Shown here: positions 19,943 through 28,106 of the stretch, one piece after another | How the letters are laid out: every line of letters begins with the position of its first letter | How positions within the stretch are numbered: position 1 is the stretch's first letter | Source: an uncultured Chloracidobacterium sp. | GTDB lineage: Bacteria > Acidobacteriota > Blastocatellia > Chloracidobacteriales > Chloracidobacteriaceae | Length of the DNA stretch: 32,636 nt | Assembly (NCBI GenBank): GCA_937966115.1 | Contig: CALCKX010000019.1 | Span: 1 to 32,636, forward strand | Direction: 5' to 3' | Notes under the pieces: model-generated | Database searches by the model: none | What the model was told of the DNA's origin: nothing | The model's input: only the letters and a program-made list of their open reading frames with translations | Position numbers and translations under genes: made by a program

Positions 19943-21109
19943 ATGGGCAAACGGCGGCCAGTTCGAGGACTTGACGAGCGTAGCCACGAGCTACTTCTGG
20001 CCCTGGTGCGCCTCCACATCGCCACCGGCGAGCCAATTGGCTCGCGGACGCTCTCGAAACAGTCGGGACAAACGCTCAGTCCAGCCTCGATTCGCAACAT
20101 CATGGCCGACCTCGAAGAGCAAGGCTATGTCGCTCAGCCCCATGCTTCAGCGGGTCGGGTTCCGACGGATCGCGGCTATCGCTACTATGTGGATACGCTC
20201 GTCGCCGACTTTGACGCCCGCCCTTCCCGCGCCGACGAAGAGGTCATCCAGCGCAGCCTGTTTTCCGACCCGACCGTGACTGGCGAAGATGTCCTCGCCC
20301 GGGCCTCGCACGTCCTCTCGAACCTTTCATCTCACGTCGGGATTGTCTTGTCGCCGCCGCTTTCCCGCGACATCCTGCAGCACATCGAGTTTATTCGACT
20401 CGAGGCGCGGCGCGTGCTGGTGGTGACGGTCTCCCGAACCGGGCTGGTGCGCAACTTCGTCGTTCGGATGGATGAAGACATTCCGCCCGGCGAGCTGGAT
20501 CGCACGGCCAACTACATCATCGGAAACTTTGCCGGCCGCACCTTGACGGACATTCGCGTGGAGCTGCTCAGGCGCATGTCGGAAGAACAGCGCCTTTACA
20601 ACCGGCTGCTCAAAAATGCCCTCGTGCTGTGCAATCGCGATGTGAGCGCAAGCATCCCCGAAACCGATGTCTATGTGGACGGCGCGGTCAATATTCTCGA
20701 CGCGCCGGAATTCGCCGACGCCGCCCGCATGCGCGCCGTCTTTCGCATGTTCGAGGAAAAAGGGCGACTGGTGAAAATTCTCACCGCCTGCCTGTCGCAA
20801 GGCGAGACCGCTCGCGGGGTCGTGGTGCAAATTGGCATGGAGCATCACGTGCCGGGTCTGCGCGACTGCGCCATTGTCACGGCGCCGTACCACTATCGGC
20901 ATGACTCGGTGGGAAGCCTCACCGTGGTCGGGCCGACGCGCATGAGGTATGGGCGCGTCATGCGGCTGGTGGGCTATATGGCCAAGATGTTTAGTCAGCT
21001 TTTGAACGACACGACCACATCCCCTTTCCCGCCGGCGCTGGTGGGCCAGCCAAACGGGCCGATCCAAGTCGTCAATCTGCAGGGCAGCGACTCCCCGCTT
21101 TACGGCTGA
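19943..21109 (+). CDS. hrcA: Heat-inducible transcriptional repressor HrcA
   Basis: The 388-aa repressor of class I heat-shock genes binds CIRCE operators and is kept active by GroEL in characterised species. An N-terminal winged helix is at about 10-85, with IATGEPIGSRTLSKQSGQ, SPASIRNIMADLEEQGYV and HASAGRVPTDRGYRYYVD, all strongly conserved. The GAF-like and dimerisation parts follow, including IGMEHHVPGLRDCAIVTAPY and VGPTRMRYGRVMRLVGYMAK near the C-terminus. The ATG at 19943 was chosen because an upstream GTG (19898) lies within the predicted promoter. It is longer than the usual 340-350 residues, mainly through a C-terminal tail after about 355. It is first in the order hrcA-grpE-dnaK-dnaJ. 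Confidence 0.95.
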   Translation: MGKRRPVRGLDERSHELLLALVRLHIATGEPIGSRTLSKQSGQTLSPASIRNIMADLEEQGYVAQPHASAGRVPTDRGYRYYVDTLVADFDARPSRADEEVIQRSLFSDPTVTGEDVLARASHVLSNLSSHVGIVLSPPLSRDILQHIEFIRLEARRVLVVTVSRTGLVRNFVVRMDEDIPPGELDRTANYIIGNFAGRTLTDIRVELLRRMSEEQRLYNRLLKNALVLCNRDVSASIPETDVYVDGAVNILDAPEFADAARMRAVFRMFEEKGRLVKILTACLSQGETARGVVVQIGMEHHVPGLRDCAIVTAPYHYRHDSVGSLTVVGPTRMRYGRVMRLVGYMAKMFSQLLNDTTTSPFPPALVGQPNGPIQVVNLQGSDSPLYG

Positions 21110-21248
21110 CCGCCAACCAGACTCGGAATGCGGAACGAAATCGGCGGCTCAACCGGCGACCGCCAGCGCGCCTGGCTGGCCGTCGCTCGGAGCGGACTAA
21201 CATCGCCCCTTCGCAGAATGCGCGCTGCGCTTTGAAGGCGACGCTTGC

Positions 21249-21254
21249 AGGAGG
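21249..21254 (+). promoter_or_regulatory. Ribosome binding site deciding the grpE GTG start
   Basis: A perfect AGGAGG lies eight bases before GTG at 21263. An in-frame TTG at 21245 would overlap this site, so GTG is the start. Confidence 0.8.
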
Positions 21255-21262
21255 ACAGCACA

Positions 21263-22177
21263 GTGAATACGCCGGTCGGCAACGTCCTGCCAAAGTCTAA
21301 CACGGCGCCCCCGCGGCGGCGCACCATCGAGATTGAGCTGCCTGACGCGGGAGACATCCTGGACGCCCCTGCCGAAGAGGCCTTTCTCAAGGCGATGCCT
21401 CTGAGCGCCAAGCCCGCCGCGCAAGATGAGCGGGAGCTGGCGAGCGAGCGCCTCGCGGGCGCGGCCCAGCCAGTCGGGGGACAGGAAGCGCCGACCGAGA
21501 CGCCGACCAGCGCGGCGCCGGCGGCCGAGACGGCTGAGGCGCCCGGCCCGCCTAATGCGACGGACGTCTCGGCAGCGCCGACGAGCGGGTGGCAGTCTTT
21601 CTCCGATGACGAAACGATCAAGCTCCTCATGGACCTGGCGAGCTTGCAGGAAGACCTTGAGCGGGCTCGCGAGCAAACCAGCTTGGCGCGCCGGCATGTC
21701 GAGATTGTCCAAGAACAGCTTGCGAAAACCGCGTCTGAGAAAGCGACGCTCCAGGAACAGCTTCAACGCCTGATGGCCGAGTTTGACAACTATCGGAAGC
21801 GCGTCGAGCGGGAAAAGACCGAAGCCATTGAGCGCGGCAAGGAGGCGGTCATCCTGAATATGCTGGAAGCGCTCGACAACCTTGATCGGGCGCTGGCGAC
21901 GGGACGCGCCGAGGGCGGCAATCTGGCGGATTTTTTGGCGGGCGTCGAGCTTATTCAGCGTCAGATCACGGACGGATTGTCCAGCCTTGGCGTCAAGCCG
22001 ATTCCGGCTGTCGGCGAGGCTTTCGACCCAATGGTTCACGAAGCGATTGCCACGGACGAGACGGATGAGTACAAACCCAATACCGTACTTGTGGAACTCA
22101 AGCGCGGCTATACGCTCGGCGGGCGACTGCTGCGTCCGTCCCTGGTGCGCGTGGCCATTCGTCCAGCGTCCGCTTGA
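21263..22177 (+). CDS. grpE: Nucleotide exchange factor GrpE with a long N-terminal extension
   Basis: The 304-aa protein catalyses ADP release from DnaK. The GrpE core is in the C-terminal half: a long coiled-coil helix (about 120-195) with RLMAEFDNYRKRVEREK, then LNMLEALDNLDRAL (198-211) and the DnaK-binding beta-wing with FDPMVHEAI (254-262) and the GYTLGGRLLRPSLVRV end (282-297). The first ~115 residues are proline, alanine and acidic-rich and look disordered, making it about 100 residues longer than a typical GrpE. A GTG start with AGGAGG makes the extension credible. It lies between hrcA and dnaK. Confidence 0.93.
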   Translation: MNTPVGNVLPKSNTAPPRRRTIEIELPDAGDILDAPAEEAFLKAMPLSAKPAAQDERELASERLAGAAQPVGGQEAPTETPTSAAPAAETAEAPGPPNATDVSAAPTSGWQSFSDDETIKLLMDLASLQEDLERAREQTSLARRHVEIVQEQLAKTASEKATLQEQLQRLMAEFDNYRKRVEREKTEAIERGKEAVILNMLEALDNLDRALATGRAEGGNLADFLAGVELIQRQITDGLSSLGVKPIPAVGEAFDPMVHEAIATDETDEYKPNTVLVELKRGYTLGGRLLRPSLVRVAIRPASA

Positions 22178-22254
22178 CGGCGAGCGGGACGACCGTCACG
22201 GGTTTACCGGCGCGGGCAATCGCGCTCGAAGCCGCTCTTTTTTACGTTACTTAT

Positions 22255-22274
22255 GCATGCCTGACAAGGCATGC
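22255..22274 (+). promoter_or_regulatory. Inverted repeat in the leader just before dnaK
   Basis: GCATGCC (22255-22261), loop TGACAA, and GGCATGC (22268-22274) form a perfect 7-bp stem ending 14 bases before the dnaK ATG. It could be an operator or an RNA hairpin near the ribosome site. A T6 run at 22238-22243 lies upstream. Confidence 0.45.
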
Positions 22275-22288
22275 CAGGGACGAGCGTC

Positions 22289-24151
22289 ATGGGCAAAGTT
22301 ATCGGCATAGACCTGGGAACGACCAACTGCTGCGTGGCTGTCATGGAAGGCGGCACGACGCAGATCATTCCTAATAAAGAAGGCGGGCGCACCACGCCAT
22401 CCGTGGTGGGCTTCACCGACAAGGGCGAGCGCCTAGTCGGGCAGATTGCCCGCCGGCAGGCCATCACGAACGCCGCCAACACGATCTATGCCGTCAAGCG
22501 TCTCATCGGTCGCAAGTTCAACTCTCCGGAAGTGCAGCGCGCGAGAGAGACCTGCCCGTATGAGATTTGCGAATCCTCGAACGGCGACGCCTGGGTGCGC
22601 GCCCAAGCGCGCGCCTACAGCCCGCCGGAGGTCTCGGCCATTATCTTGCAGCGACTCAAGGCTTCCGCCGAAGACTTTCTTGGCGAGCCGGTCGAGGAAG
22701 CGATCATTACCGTTCCGGCGTACTTTGACGACTTTCAGCGCCAGGCGACCAAAGACGCGGGCAAGATCGCCGGCCTCAACGTTCAGCGCATCATCAACGA
22801 GCCGACGGCGGCGGCGCTGGCTTACGGCTCGGGGCGGCGCGAGTCCGAGCGCATCGCCGTCTATGACTTGGGCGGGGGGACGTTCGACGTCTCGGTTCTC
22901 GAAATGAACGACGGCGTCTTCGAGGTGCTTTCGACCTGCGGCGATTCGTTCCTCGGCGGCGAAGACTTCGACCAGCGCATCATAGACTGGCTGATCCAGG
23001 AGTTCATGCGCGAGTCAGGCATTGACCTGCGCGCCGACCGGCTAGCTTTGCAGCGGCTCAAGGAAGCGGCCGAGCGCGCCAAGTGCGAGCTGTCCTCGAC
23101 GCTCGAAGCCAATATCAACCTGCCCTTCATCGCCGCCGACCCGGCAACCGGCCCGAAGCACCTCAACCTCAATCTTACCCGCGCCAAGTTTGAGGAACTG
23201 GTCAAAGATCTGGTCGAGCGCACGGTCGAGCCGTGCCAAAAAGCCCTCTGGGATGCGCGCCTCAAGCCCGAAGACATTGACCAAGTGCTGTTAGTCGGCG
23301 GACAAACGCGCTCGCCGATCATCCACGAGTGCGTCAAGAAGATTTTCGGGCGCGAGCCGAACGCGAGCATCAACCCCGACGAAGTCGTGGCGATTGGCGC
23401 CTCTATCCAAGGCGGCGTCTTCACCGGGCAAGTCAAGGACCTCGTCCTGCTCGATGTGATTCCGCTCTCGCTGGGCATCGAGGTGCGCGGCGGTCTCTTC
23501 CAGAAGATCGTGGAGCGCAACGCGACGATTCCGGTCCGCAAAGCGCTGACGTTCACGACAGTGGTGGACAATCAGTCCAGCGTCGAGGTCCACGTGCTCC
23601 AGGGCGAGCGCGAGATCGCCAAGGGCAACCGCTCGCTCGGCCGGTTCGAGCTGATTGGCATTCCGCAGGCTCCGCGCGGCGTGCCGCAGATTGAAGTCTG
23701 CTTCGAAATTGACGCCGACGGCATCGTGCAGGTGTCGGCGCGCGATAAAGCCACCGGGCTCGAGCAAAACATGCGCGTCACGCCCTCTTCCGGCTTGTCG
23801 CCGGGCGAAATTGCCAACCTTATCGCCGAAGCTCAGCGCAACGCCGAAAGCGATCGCCAAATGAAAGAGCTGCTGCTGATGCAGAGCCGGCTGGACGGGC
23901 TGCTGCAGAATACCCAGCGCTCCTTCGGCGAGTTTGGCTGGATGCTGGCCGCGGAGGAGCAAGAGCTGGTGCGCGAAACGCTGACCGGGGCCAAGGAAGT
24001 GCTGAGCATCCAGGATCCAGCGGTGGTCAAGCAATGGCTTGACGCGCTCGAAAATGCCGCTCAAATCATCACCAATGCCATGTTCAATGCGCCAGCGGGG
24101 GATCAGCCTCCGCCATCCGAAACCGGCGGCGTGAAGATGTTGACGGAATAA
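22289..24151 (+). CDS. dnaK: Molecular chaperone DnaK (Hsp70) with a divergent C-terminus
   Basis: The 620-aa ATP-dependent chaperone has the phosphate-binding motif IGIDLGTTNCCVAVMEGG (5-22), then TVPAYFDDFQRQATKDAG (141-158), NEPTAAALAYG (170-180), the second phosphate motif VYDLGGGTFDVSVLEM (191-206), and VLLVGGQTR (333-341). The linker DLVLLDV (384-390) and substrate domain (about 391-500, IPLSLGIEVRGG ... HVLQGERE) are complete. The lid (about 505-600) diverges from the usual sequence, and the acidic EEVVD-like tail is absent, ending ETGGVKMLTE. The ATG at 22289 gives the canonical MGKVIGIDLG start. It may not be the only DnaK in the genome. Confidence 0.95.
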   Translation: MGKVIGIDLGTTNCCVAVMEGGTTQIIPNKEGGRTTPSVVGFTDKGERLVGQIARRQAITNAANTIYAVKRLIGRKFNSPEVQRARETCPYEICESSNGDAWVRAQARAYSPPEVSAIILQRLKASAEDFLGEPVEEAIITVPAYFDDFQRQATKDAGKIAGLNVQRIINEPTAAALAYGSGRRESERIAVYDLGGGTFDVSVLEMNDGVFEVLSTCGDSFLGGEDFDQRIIDWLIQEFMRESGIDLRADRLALQRLKEAAERAKCELSSTLEANINLPFIAADPATGPKHLNLNLTRAKFEELVKDLVERTVEPCQKALWDARLKPEDIDQVLLVGGQTRSPIIHECVKKIFGREPNASINPDEVVAIGASIQGGVFTGQVKDLVLLDVIPLSLGIEVRGGLFQKIVERNATIPVRKALTFTTVVDNQSSVEVHVLQGEREIAKGNRSLGRFELIGIPQAPRGVPQIEVCFEIDADGIVQVSARDKATGLEQNMRVTPSSGLSPGEIANLIAEAQRNAESDRQMKELLLMQSRLDGLLQNTQRSFGEFGWMLAAEEQELVRETLTGAKEVLSIQDPAVVKQWLDALENAAQIITNAMFNAPAGDQPPPSETGGVKMLTE

Positions 24152-24169
24152 CCGTCGTCGGCAATCGTA

Positions 24170-24251
24170 CGTCAGGCTAGCGGCGCGCGCTGACGGCAGC
24201 GCCTGCGGTCGTCGGGATGCAGAGGCCAATTGCCGGGCGGCGTCAGCGCGC
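24170..24251 (+). promoter_or_regulatory. Alternative hairpin pair between dnaK and dnaJ
   Basis: Segment B, GCGCGCTGACG (24185-24195), can pair over 6 bp with upstream CGTCAG (24170-24175). It can also pair over a perfect 11 bp with CGTCAGCGCGC (24241-24251), with a 45-base loop. The pairings exclude each other, as in attenuators or thermometers. The long stem ends 33 bases before the dnaJ ATG. Confidence 0.4.
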
Positions 24252-24284
24252 AGCGACTGAGCTGGGCTTCGGAAGGATTGAGGC

Positions 24285-25427
24285 ATGGCAAAACGGGATT
24301 ACTATGAAGTGCTGGGCATCGCCCGCAACGCGACCGAGACCGACATCAAAAAGGCTTACCGTCGCTTGGCCATGAAGTATCACCCGGATAAAAATCCGGG
24401 CGACGCCGCGGCGGAGGAAAAGTTCAAGGAAGCGGCGGAAGCGTACGCAGTTCTGTCGGATGCCGAGCAACGCGCCCGGTACGACCGCTTCGGCCACGCC
24501 GGCGTTGGCGCGGCGGCGGCCGGAGGGTTCAGCGGCGGCTTCGCCGGATTCCAGAACTTTGAGGATATTCTGGGCGACATCTTCGGCTTCGGCTTCGGGG
24601 GCGCGGGCGGCGGACGCCGCGCCAGCCAAGTTCAACGCGGGGCCGACCTGCGCTATGACCTGGAACTGACCCTGGAAGAAGCCGCCAAAGGCGTGACGAC
24701 CCAGATTCGCGTGCCGCGCCTGGAGACCTGCGACGAGTGTGGCGGAAGCGGCGCCGCGTCAGGCACCACCCCGGAGACCTGCCCAACCTGCGGCGGAGCC
24801 GGGCAAGTTCGCTACCAGCAGGGCTTCTTCAGCGTGACGCGCACCTGTCCCCAGTGCCGTGGCACCGGACGGATTATTAAGGACGCCTGCCGCGCCTGCC
24901 GCGGCGAGGGGCGCGTCCGCCGCGAGAAGAAAATCGAGCTGAAAGTCCCAGCCGGCATCGACGACGGCATGCGCTTGCGGGTCGCGGGCGAAGGCGAATC
25001 CGGCATTGGCGGCGGCCCGCCGGGCGACTTGCAGGTCGTCATTCACATTCGCGAGCACGAGATTTTTGAACGGCAGGACAACAACCTGCTGTGCCAAATT
25101 GCGATTGATTTCGCCGAAGCCGCGCTTGGCGCCGAAATCGAAGTGCCGCTCCTGGACGGTCATGCCAGCCTGAAGATTCCCGAAGGCACGCAAACCGGCG
25201 CGACGTTTCGACTGCGCGGCAAGGGCATCGCCTCGCTTTCGGGCGAAGTCGGCGACCTGTTCGTGATCGTCAACGTCGTTACCCCAACGAGCCTGACGCC
25301 GGAGCAGCGCCGGCTGCTTGAGGAATTCGCGGCGCTCAGCCCCAAGGGCGACCGCCGCAAGGGGGCGCGCAAAAAGGAGGAAAAAAGCTTTTTCGACCGC
25401 GTCAAGGACACCATCTTCGGCAACTAG
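24285..25427 (+). CDS. dnaJ: Chaperone DnaJ (Hsp40, type I)
   Basis: The 380-aa co-chaperone stimulates DnaK ATPase and delivers substrate. The J domain is at 4-68 with HPD at 33-35 ([10 protein letters not shown]), and a G/F region at about 70-115 contains phenylalanine and glycine repeats. The zinc domain has four CxxC motifs: C149/C152, C166/C169, C188/C191 and C202/C205. A C-terminal substrate domain follows, with [19 protein letters not shown] (220-238) and [13 protein letters not shown] lies about nine bases before the ATG. It completes the hrcA-grpE-dnaK-dnaJ set and is the canonical DnaJ, in contrast to the two DUF4388-J proteins in the window. Confidence 0.97.
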   Translation: MAKRDYYEVLGIARNATETDIKKAYRRLAMKYHPDKNPGDAAAEEKFKEAAEAYAVLSDAEQRARYDRFGHAGVGAAAAGGFSGGFAGFQNFEDILGDIFGFGFGGAGGGRRASQVQRGADLRYDLELTLEEAAKGVTTQIRVPRLETCDECGGSGAASGTTPETCPTCGGAGQVRYQQGFFSVTRTCPQCRGTGRIIKDACRACRGEGRVRREKKIELKVPAGIDDGMRLRVAGEGESGIGGGPPGDLQVVIHIREHEIFERQDNNLLCQIAIDFAEAALGAEIEVPLLDGHASLKIPEGTQTGATFRLRGKGIASLSGEVGDLFVIVNVVTPTSLTPEQRRLLEEFAALSPKGDRRKGARKKEEKSFFDRVKDTIFGN

Positions 25428-25435
25428 CGCCCGAA

Positions 25436-25470
25436 GCCAGCGCCGCGGCCAGGGCGGCCGCGGCGCTGGC
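25436..25470. terminator. Perfect 15-bp hairpin between convergent dnaJ and response regulator genes
   Basis: GCCAGCGCCGCGGCC (25436-25450), loop AGGGC, and GGCCGCGGCGCTGGC (25456-25470) pair without mismatch. It lies between the dnaJ stop (25427) and the response-regulator stop (25480). It lacks a T-run on both sides, so a bidirectional stop is likely but not canonical. Confidence 0.55.
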
Positions 25471-25479
25471 GGCGCCCAG

Positions 25480-25848
25480 CTACCGGGCGGCGACGCTTTG
25501 GCGAAGCGTGCTGCGCAACTGCCCCAGGTTGAAAGGCTTGGGCATCACTGTCACATTCGGTCGGTCCCGCAACTGGGCCAGGCGGGCTTCATCCTGAAGC
25601 GCCGTGATGAGGATGATCGGCAAGTCTGGCCGTTCGGCGTGGATGCGGTTGATAAGTTCCTCGCCATCCATGCGCGGCATGAACAAATCCGTGATCACGC
25701 ACTGAATGGCCTGATGTTGTCTATACGCCTCAAGGGCCTCGACGCCATCCTCGGCGGTGAGCACCGCATATTCAAGGCTCAGAACCGAAGACAGCAGGTC
25801 TCGGATATAGGACTCGTCATCCGCTATCAAAATCGTGCAGAGCGACAT
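25480..25848 (-). CDS. Stand-alone response regulator receiver protein
   Basis: The 122-aa CheY-like protein has a single receiver domain with no output. Acidic pocket D10/D11 (LIADDES), phosphoacceptor D54 (VITDLFMPRMDG), T82 and K104 (MPKPFN) are all in place. A role as a diffusible signalling node or partner of an unlinked histidine kinase is plausible. The ATG at 25848 starts the domain directly; an upstream frame would add 11 residues. It is divergent from the LysR gene, and a rightward terminator-like hairpin overlaps its leader. Confidence 0.9.
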   Translation of the reverse strand: MSLCTILIADDESYIRDLLSSVLSLEYAVLTAEDGVEALEAYRQHQAIQCVITDLFMPRMDGEELINRIHAERPDLPIILITALQDEARLAQLRDRPNVTVMPKPFNLGQLRSTLRQSVAAR

Positions 25849-25884
25849 GGCATGCTGGGCAGAGCGCGAAAGGTTCGACACGCT

Positions 25885-25924
25885 CCCCTGACGCTCGCAA
25901 AAGCCGCAGCGTTAGGGGTTTTCT
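25885..25924 (+). terminator. Rho-independent terminator-like hairpin, rightward
   Basis: CCCCTGACGCT (25885-25895) pairs with AGCGTTAGGGG (25908-25918) with one G-U wobble and a 12-base loop, followed by TTTTCT. It reads on + but lies upstream of a minus-strand gene. It would stop antisense read-through from dnaJ before LysR, or act as a leader hairpin in the other direction. Confidence 0.6.
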
Positions 25925-25980
25925 AAGCATGCCCAGCGACAAGGGAAAAGGTCAAGCTGATTCGCGACGAAGCGGCGCTG

Positions 25981-26007
25981 TATTTTCTCGCCCAATGGAT
26001 GAAAATA
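25981..26007. promoter_or_regulatory. AT-rich inverted repeat between the divergent response regulator and LysR genes
   Basis: TATTTTC (25981-25987), 13 bases, and GAAAATA (26001-26007) are perfect inverted arms in a GC-rich gap, with centres 20 bases (two helical turns) apart. This is a plausible operator for the LysR protein; the exact T-N11-A form is not matched. Confidence 0.35.
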
Positions 26008-26134
26008 TTCCCAACGCCAACCCCAAGCTGTTCGCCTGCGGAAGCCGTTCGGCGGCGATGCCGCGTCGAGGCTGGCGACTGAAGGGCGGCGCGGCGGGCG
26101 AGGCGACAGGACGCGGAAAGAGGCGGGAGAAGCC

Positions 26135-27025
26135 GTGGACTTAGCCCAGCTCGAAGTCTTCGCAGCGGTCGTCGAGGAAACGCACTTCTCGCGCGCCGCG
26201 ACGCGCCTGGCGCGAACGCAGGCGGCGGTTAGTCAAGCCATCAAGAAGCTCGAAAGCGAGCTTGGCGTCGCGCTGCTCGACCGCAACTCGAAGGGTGTCG
26301 TCGCCACCGAAGCTGGTCGGCTGCTGTATGACTACGCCCGGCGATTGCGCGATTTACGCGATGAGGCGACGCGGGCGCTCCGCCAGCTTGACGAGCTTAC
26401 GGCCGGTCGGCTGGTCATTGGCGCGAACGAGCAAACCGTGACCTATATTTTGCCCTGGCTGGAGCGATTCATTCAGACTCATCCGGCGGTTCACGTCGAG
26501 GTCAAGCGCTGCCGCGCCAGCGATGTGGCATCCGAGCTTCTGCGGCATGGCGTCGAGCTGGGCGTGATTAGCTTTGCGCCGCCGGAGGCGGGCTTGCGCT
26601 CGCTGACCGTCGCCACCGACGCGGTGGCGCTCGTGACCGCGCCCAACCATCCCCTTGCCGGGCGGCACGCGGTCTCCATACGCGAGCTGGGTCAAGAGGT
26701 CTTCATTGCGCACAACGTCGTGTCGCGGTATCGGCTACAGGTTGTTGAAGCCTTCGCTCGCCACCGAACGCCGCTGCGCATCGCGGTCGAGCTGCCCTCC
26801 ATCGAGGCCATCAAGCGCATGGTCGAGGCCGGCATCGGCGTCAGCGCGTTGCCGCGCCTGTGCGTCGCGGCCGAAGTGGCGCGCGGGCAACTGGCGGCCA
26901 TTCCCGTCCGCGAGATGCGCTTGGAGCGAAAGCTGCGGGTTGTCCATCGGCAACAGTCGCCGCTGTCGCGGGCGGCGCAGGCTTTCGTGGCGCTGACGCA
27001 GGCGGGCAGGGACAACCGCGACTAG
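26135..27025 (+). CDS. LysR-family transcriptional regulator
   Basis: The 296-aa regulator has an N-terminal winged HTH (1-60) containing LEVFAAVVEETHFSRAATRL, then AVSQAIKKLESELGVALLDR and the conserved wing. A linker helix (about 60-90) and a type 2 periplasmic-binding-like effector domain (about 92-290) follow, with a typical RLVIGANEQTVTYILPWLERF start. The GTG start at 26135 has GGGAG five bases upstream. The stop TAG shares a CTAG palindrome (27022-27025) with the stop of the convergent ABC ATPase. LysR proteins usually act on the divergent neighbour, here the response regulator gene. Effector unknown. Confidence 0.93.
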   Translation: MDLAQLEVFAAVVEETHFSRAATRLARTQAAVSQAIKKLESELGVALLDRNSKGVVATEAGRLLYDYARRLRDLRDEATRALRQLDELTAGRLVIGANEQTVTYILPWLERFIQTHPAVHVEVKRCRASDVASELLRHGVELGVISFAPPEAGLRSLTVATDAVALVTAPNHPLAGRHAVSIRELGQEVFIAHNVVSRYRLQVVEAFARHRTPLRIAVELPSIEAIKRMVEAGIGVSALPRLCVAAEVARGQLAAIPVREMRLERKLRVVHRQQSPLSRAAQAFVALTQAGRDNRD

Positions 27026-27720
27026 CTTGGCGGCAGCGGCTCGATGGAAATTTTCGGGTTGTCGAGGACAACCCGCCCGTCGCGAAGCGTAATGGCTCGG
27101 TCGGCCGCCTGGGCCAGCTCTTCGTTGTGGGTGACCATCACCAACGTCGTCCCGGTCTTGCGGTTGAGCTGGCGCAGCAACTCGAAGACGCGCATGCCGT
27201 TGACGTAGTCGAGGTTTCCTGTCGGCTCATCGGCCAGCAGGAGGGGCGGCTCGTTAGCGAAGGCGCGGGCGATGGCGACGCGCTGCTGCTCGCCGCCCGA
27301 GAGCTGCGCTGGGTAATGATGCGCTCGCTCGCTCAACCCGACGGCCTCCAAAAGCGCCCTGGCCCGCTTTTTAGCATCCCGGCGGCCGACAATTTCCATG
27401 GGAATCTGGACGTTCTCAACCGCCGTGGCCGTTGGCACGAGATGAAAAGCCTGAAAAATGAAGCCGATGTTTCGGCTCCGAAAAGCCGCGAGCGCATCCT
27501 CGTCAAGGCGCGTAAGGCATGTCCCGCCCAGAATGACCTCGCCGGTCGTTGGCGTATCGAGTCCGGCCATGAGTCCGAGCAGCGTTGACTTGCCGCTGCC
27601 CGACGGGCCGAGGATGGCTGCAAACTGGCCGGCGGGAATCACAAGATCGAGCGGATGGAGAATGGTCAACTGATTCTGTCCGCTGCTCGCTCGCTTTGAG
27701 AGCTGTTTCAGTTCAATCAT
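27022..27720 (-). CDS. ABC transporter ATP-binding protein, LolD/YbbA/MacB type
   Basis: The 232-aa ATPase has Walker [10 protein letters not shown] (38-46), Q90 in [12 protein letters not shown], the signature [14 protein letters not shown] (140-153), Walker B with [12 protein letters not shown] (160-171) and the H-loop H198 (VMVTHN). The pattern fits the LolCDE/MacB branch, which moves lipids or lipoproteins across the envelope. The ATG at 27720 ([10 protein letters not shown]) is the canonical start; an upstream ATG at 27753 would add 11 residues. It is divergent from a TesA-like gene, as ybbA is from tesA in Proteobacteria, but no ybbP-like permease follows. Without the permease, the substrate is open. 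Confidence 0.9.
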   Translation of the reverse strand: MIELKQLSKRASSGQNQLTILHPLDLVIPAGQFAAILGPSGSGKSTLLGLMAGLDTPTTGEVILGGTCLTRLDEDALAAFRSRNIGFIFQAFHLVPTATAVENVQIPMEIVGRRDAKKRARALLEAVGLSERAHHYPAQLSGGEQQRVAIARAFANEPPLLLADEPTGNLDYVNGMRVFELLRQLNRKTGTTLVMVTHNEELAQAADRAITLRDGRVVLDNPKISIEPLPPS

Positions 27721-28106
27721 GCGAAAACGCTGACGCGCAGGGTTATGCGCCATCGGACGCCTGGTCTTGCTCCCGAATCGCGGGACGCAGTTTCGCGCGC
27801 TGGCGGCCAGTTTGCCAGCGGTTTGGCCGCCCCGCGCGCCGACCTGCCGCGCCCTGAAAAAGCGCGATGCGAAAGCGCGCCCCCGACCTGGCGGCTCGCC
27901 GCCGGGAGGGCGCCCCAGTGGGGCTTCGGCGCCCTGTCGTCACGCCTCCGCTGGCGACCGGCGGCGCGGGCGGACGCCTCTCAATACGCCCGACGCCCGC
28001 CTGACCGGCCTCCAGCCAAGATTTCGTTGGCGAGCGGCAAACCTGCGCTAATATGACGCCATTGGAGACAGACTTCACGGATAGGGAGCGGAGCAAGGGC
28101 AAACGC
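27721..28106. other. Non-coding divergent region of about 386 bases
   Basis: No convincing gene is seen; frames open here are Arg/Ala/Pro-rich translation noise. Two perfect stem-loops occur: CGCTGGC/GCCAGCG (27798-27820) and AGGGCGCC/GGCGCCCT (27907-27935). A predicted tesA promoter lies near the right end. No promoter was recognised for the leftward ATPase gene. Confidence 0.5.
28027..28054 (+). promoter_or_regulatory. Predicted tesA promoter
   Basis: TTGGCG (28027-28032) and TAATAT (28049-28054) are 16 bases apart, each matching 4 of 6 consensus positions. The start point is about 28061, giving a leader of about 46 bases. Confidence 0.4.

Noticed and set aside
25929-26144. 71-aa open frame between the response regulator and LysR
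   Set aside because: It has no ribosome site, overlaps the LysR start, contains the dyad, and looks like random GC-rich translation.
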